A stretch of 6,372 bases of DNA from Tatlockia sp. (GTDB lineage Bacteria; Cyanobacteriota; Cyanobacteriia; Cyanobacteriales; Chroococcidiopsidaceae): positions 1-6,372 of the forward strand of contig JACCVJ010000276.1 in NCBI GenBank assembly GCA_013698215.1, in the 5' to 3' direction. The notes beneath the pieces are model-generated. The model saw only the letters and a program-made list of their open reading frames with translations, did no database searches and was not told the DNA's origin. This document shows, piece by piece, positions 6,144-6,372 of this stretch; positions within the stretch are counted from its first letter, which is position 1, and each line of letters begins with the position of its first letter. The position numbers were made by a program, and so were the translations under genes.

Positions 6144-6227
6144 TATTTAAGTACCTCGCTATTGGGGTGGGCGGTGTAGCGCTCAGGGGTTCAATCTGTT
6201 GCTGCACTGCTTTAATAAACTATCTTA

Positions 6228-6256
6228 ATTGTACAACATAGTACTAGGCTATACAA
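6228..6256 (-). promoter_or_regulatory. Candidate promoter of the 111-aa gene
   Basis: On the minus strand TTGTAT (6256-6251) and TACAAT (6233-6228) are separated by exactly 17 bp. The -10 has 5 of 6 consensus bases, the -35 only 3 of 6. The transcript would start near 6221 with a leader of about 78 nt. The two GTAC palindromes at 6231-6234 and 6241-6244 lie within it and could be half-sites of a repressor site. Confidence 0.4.
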
Positions 6257-6308
6257 GCTTATTTTATTTCTTAATAATTGATTTATATAATTTTGCAGGA
6301 CAAACGTA

Positions 6309-6372
6309 ATGCCAAACTACAAAGGAAATCCAGATTTCGGTACTAAATACCGATTTGATAACGGTAGAGATA
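6309..6372 (+). CDS. Start of a plus-strand gene, cut by window end
   Basis: The ATG at 6309 follows an AGGA SD (6297-6300) by 8 nt, and the frame stays open to the window edge, giving MPNYKGNPDFGTKYRFDNGR and onward (21 codons). Upstream at 6286-6291 is a perfect -10 hexamer TATAAT, but transcription from it would begin at the SD itself. A start further upstream, for example from TTGTAC 6229-6234 with TATACA 6250-6255 (15-bp gap), would leave a normal leader. The opening GNPDFGTKY resembles my memory of small cyanobacterial plasmid proteins with a DNA-binding helical domain further on, but too little is present to assign a function. Confidence 0.6.
   Translation, partial: MPNYKGNPDFGTKYRFDNGRD

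Noticed and set aside
6190..6212. GGTTCAATC resembling a tRNA T-arm, possible tRNA or attachment site
   Set aside because: The flanking bases do not form a T-stem, and no anticodon or acceptor arm is present.
6228..6246. Cyanobacterial LexA-like box built from two GTAC elements
   Set aside because: The two GTAC elements are 6 bp apart; the known cyanobacterial LexA pattern has 4 bp between them.

Overview
The window looks like part of a cyanobacterial plasmid, or a plasmid-like element inserted in a chromosome. Two things point to a cyanobacterium. By eye I count eight copies of the HIP1 octamer GCGATCGC in 6.4 kb, where roughly 0.1 would be expected by chance. The large gene also has the domain layout of the CyRepA1 (DUF3854 plus helicase) replication proteins of cyanobacterial plasmids. 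The species cannot be named from this sequence. A filamentous or other HIP1-rich lineage fits.

Layout: every convincing gene but one is on the minus strand. Reading downstream along that strand: a 111-aa four-cysteine protein (6143-5808); a 218-aa unknown protein (5715-5059) followed by a hairpin terminator (5052-5021); a 350-aa unknown protein (4986-3934); a possible 56-aa very basic protein (3855-3685); a region with a long imperfect inverted repeat (3677-3507); a 77-aa small ORF (3481-3248); and the replication protein gene (3248 to beyond position 1, at least 1082 codons, C-terminus cut by the window). One plus-strand gene begins at 6309 and runs off the right edge, divergent from the 111-aa gene.

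The most interesting part is the control region of the replication gene. The 77-aa ORF has a good ribosome binding site, and its TAA stop overlaps the ATG of rep (TAATG), which suggests translational coupling. The plus strand opposite the start of this ORF carries a sigma70-like promoter (TTGTAA-18 bp-TACAAT), then a 7-bp GC-rich hairpin, then a weak hairpin with a seven-T run. Together these could encode an antisense RNA of about 100 nt covering the ribosome binding site and start codon of the 77-aa ORF. One hairpin arm is also complementary to the rep ribosome binding site over 7 nt. This resembles the leader-peptide plus antisense-RNA copy control of IncFII (tap/copA) and IncI (repY/Inc RNA) plasmids, but upstream of an unrelated initiator. 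The parts are visible in the sequence; the regulatory model is inference.

The other genes (111, 218 and 350 aa) have no function I can recognise. They are typical plasmid or accessory hypothetical proteins.
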